From the NCBI GenBank assembly GCA_046336825.1, contig JBKDFX010000121.1:1-13975 (forward strand): a stretch of 13,975 nt of DNA. The letters are read 5' to 3'. Source of the stretch: Ga0074139 sp046336825. Lineage in GTDB: Bacteria > Bdellovibrionota > Bdellovibrionia > Bdellovibrionales > Bdellovibrionaceae. The notes beneath the pieces were generated by a model. The model searched no databases and was not told the origin of the DNA. It saw only the letters and a list, made by a program, of their open reading frames with translations. Made by a program: the position numbers and the translations under genes. Positions 13,944-13,975 of the stretch are shown in pieces. Positions within the stretch are counted from its first letter, which is position 1; every line of letters starts with the position of its first letter.

Positions 13944-13975
13944 TATCTGGAGTTTAAGTAGCCGCACTTTTGCAT

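Larger units (their letters stand above)
13896..13975. other. Right-edge non-coding segment with short repeats
   Basis: No gene is supported here. Besides the DnaA-box match and the hairpin, AGTTTAA occurs twice (13933-13939 and 13951-13957, period 18), and a minus-strand TATAG-type -10-like element lies inside the hairpin. The minus-strand frame from the edge is open for 21 codons, too short to call. Confidence 0.35.

Noticed and set aside
13912..13975. Minus-strand frame entering from the right edge, ending at a stop near 13912
   Set aside because: Only 21 codons are visible and it starts with an ATG exactly at the edge; nothing distinguishes it from chance.
1..13975. Mobile element, CRISPR, toxin-antitoxin, phage or defence system
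   Set aside because: No transposase, integrase, inverted terminal repeats, regularly spaced repeats or nuclease/toxin motifs were seen; the genes are housekeeping types with uniform composition.

Overview
The window is about 14 kb of compact, moderately AT-rich chromosome. It carries thirteen complete protein genes plus the first 50 bases of another. I see no rRNA, tRNA, transposase, CRISPR array or phage gene. The gene set fits an aerobic Gram-negative bacterium: a heme A synthase, a UbiB/AarF-type kinase, a secreted M48 protease, an AsmA-like envelope protein, GreA and a photolyase. My best guess is a Bdellovibrio-like member of the Bdellovibrionota. That rests on gene style and composition, not on a marker gene.

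Layout. (1) 1-2397, minus strand: an operon of three integral membrane proteins, namely a DUF1275/YoaK-type protein, a Na+/phosphate cotransporter with a PhoU-like tail, and a DUF486 protein running off the left edge. (2) 2442-3519, plus strand: a MutT-type NUDIX hydrolase, apparently started from AUU, then a stand-alone Lon substrate-binding-domain protein. (3) 3483-5707, minus strand: an AarF/UbiB kinase translationally coupled to CtaA heme A synthase, both linked to the aerobic respiratory chain. (4) 5749-9834, plus strand: a class I photolyase/cryptochrome coupled by an ATGA overlap to a TIGR01777 SDR-SRPBCC fusion protein, then a BFD-type [2Fe-2S] protein and a secreted M48 metalloprotease. 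(5) 9820-10791, minus strand: a DHH/DHHA1 phosphoesterase of NrnA type. (6) 10922-13290, plus strand: greA overlapping by one base a large membrane-anchored AsmA-like protein. (7) 13271-13795 (or 13894), minus strand: a small secreted coiled-coil, lysine-rich protein of unknown function, with a DnaA-box sequence and an imperfect hairpin upstream of it.

The genes fall into recognisable housekeeping themes: damage repair and nucleotide clean-up (photolyase, MutT, NrnA), respiration (CtaA, AarF), proteostasis (Lon-N, M48), transcription fidelity (GreA) and envelope (AsmA-like). They do not form one pathway. Packing is extreme. All three convergent gene pairs overlap at their 3' ends (37, 15 and 20 bp), and several co-directional pairs are joined by ATGA or TAATG overlaps. 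No gene-free stretch exceeds about 130 bases, and I see no convincing intrinsic terminator.

I did not find an obviously new multi-gene system. The points most worth a second look are the AUU start of the NUDIX gene, the BFD protein with an unassigned N-terminal half, the secreted coiled-coil protein with its odd upstream region, and the greA/AsmA-like coupling.
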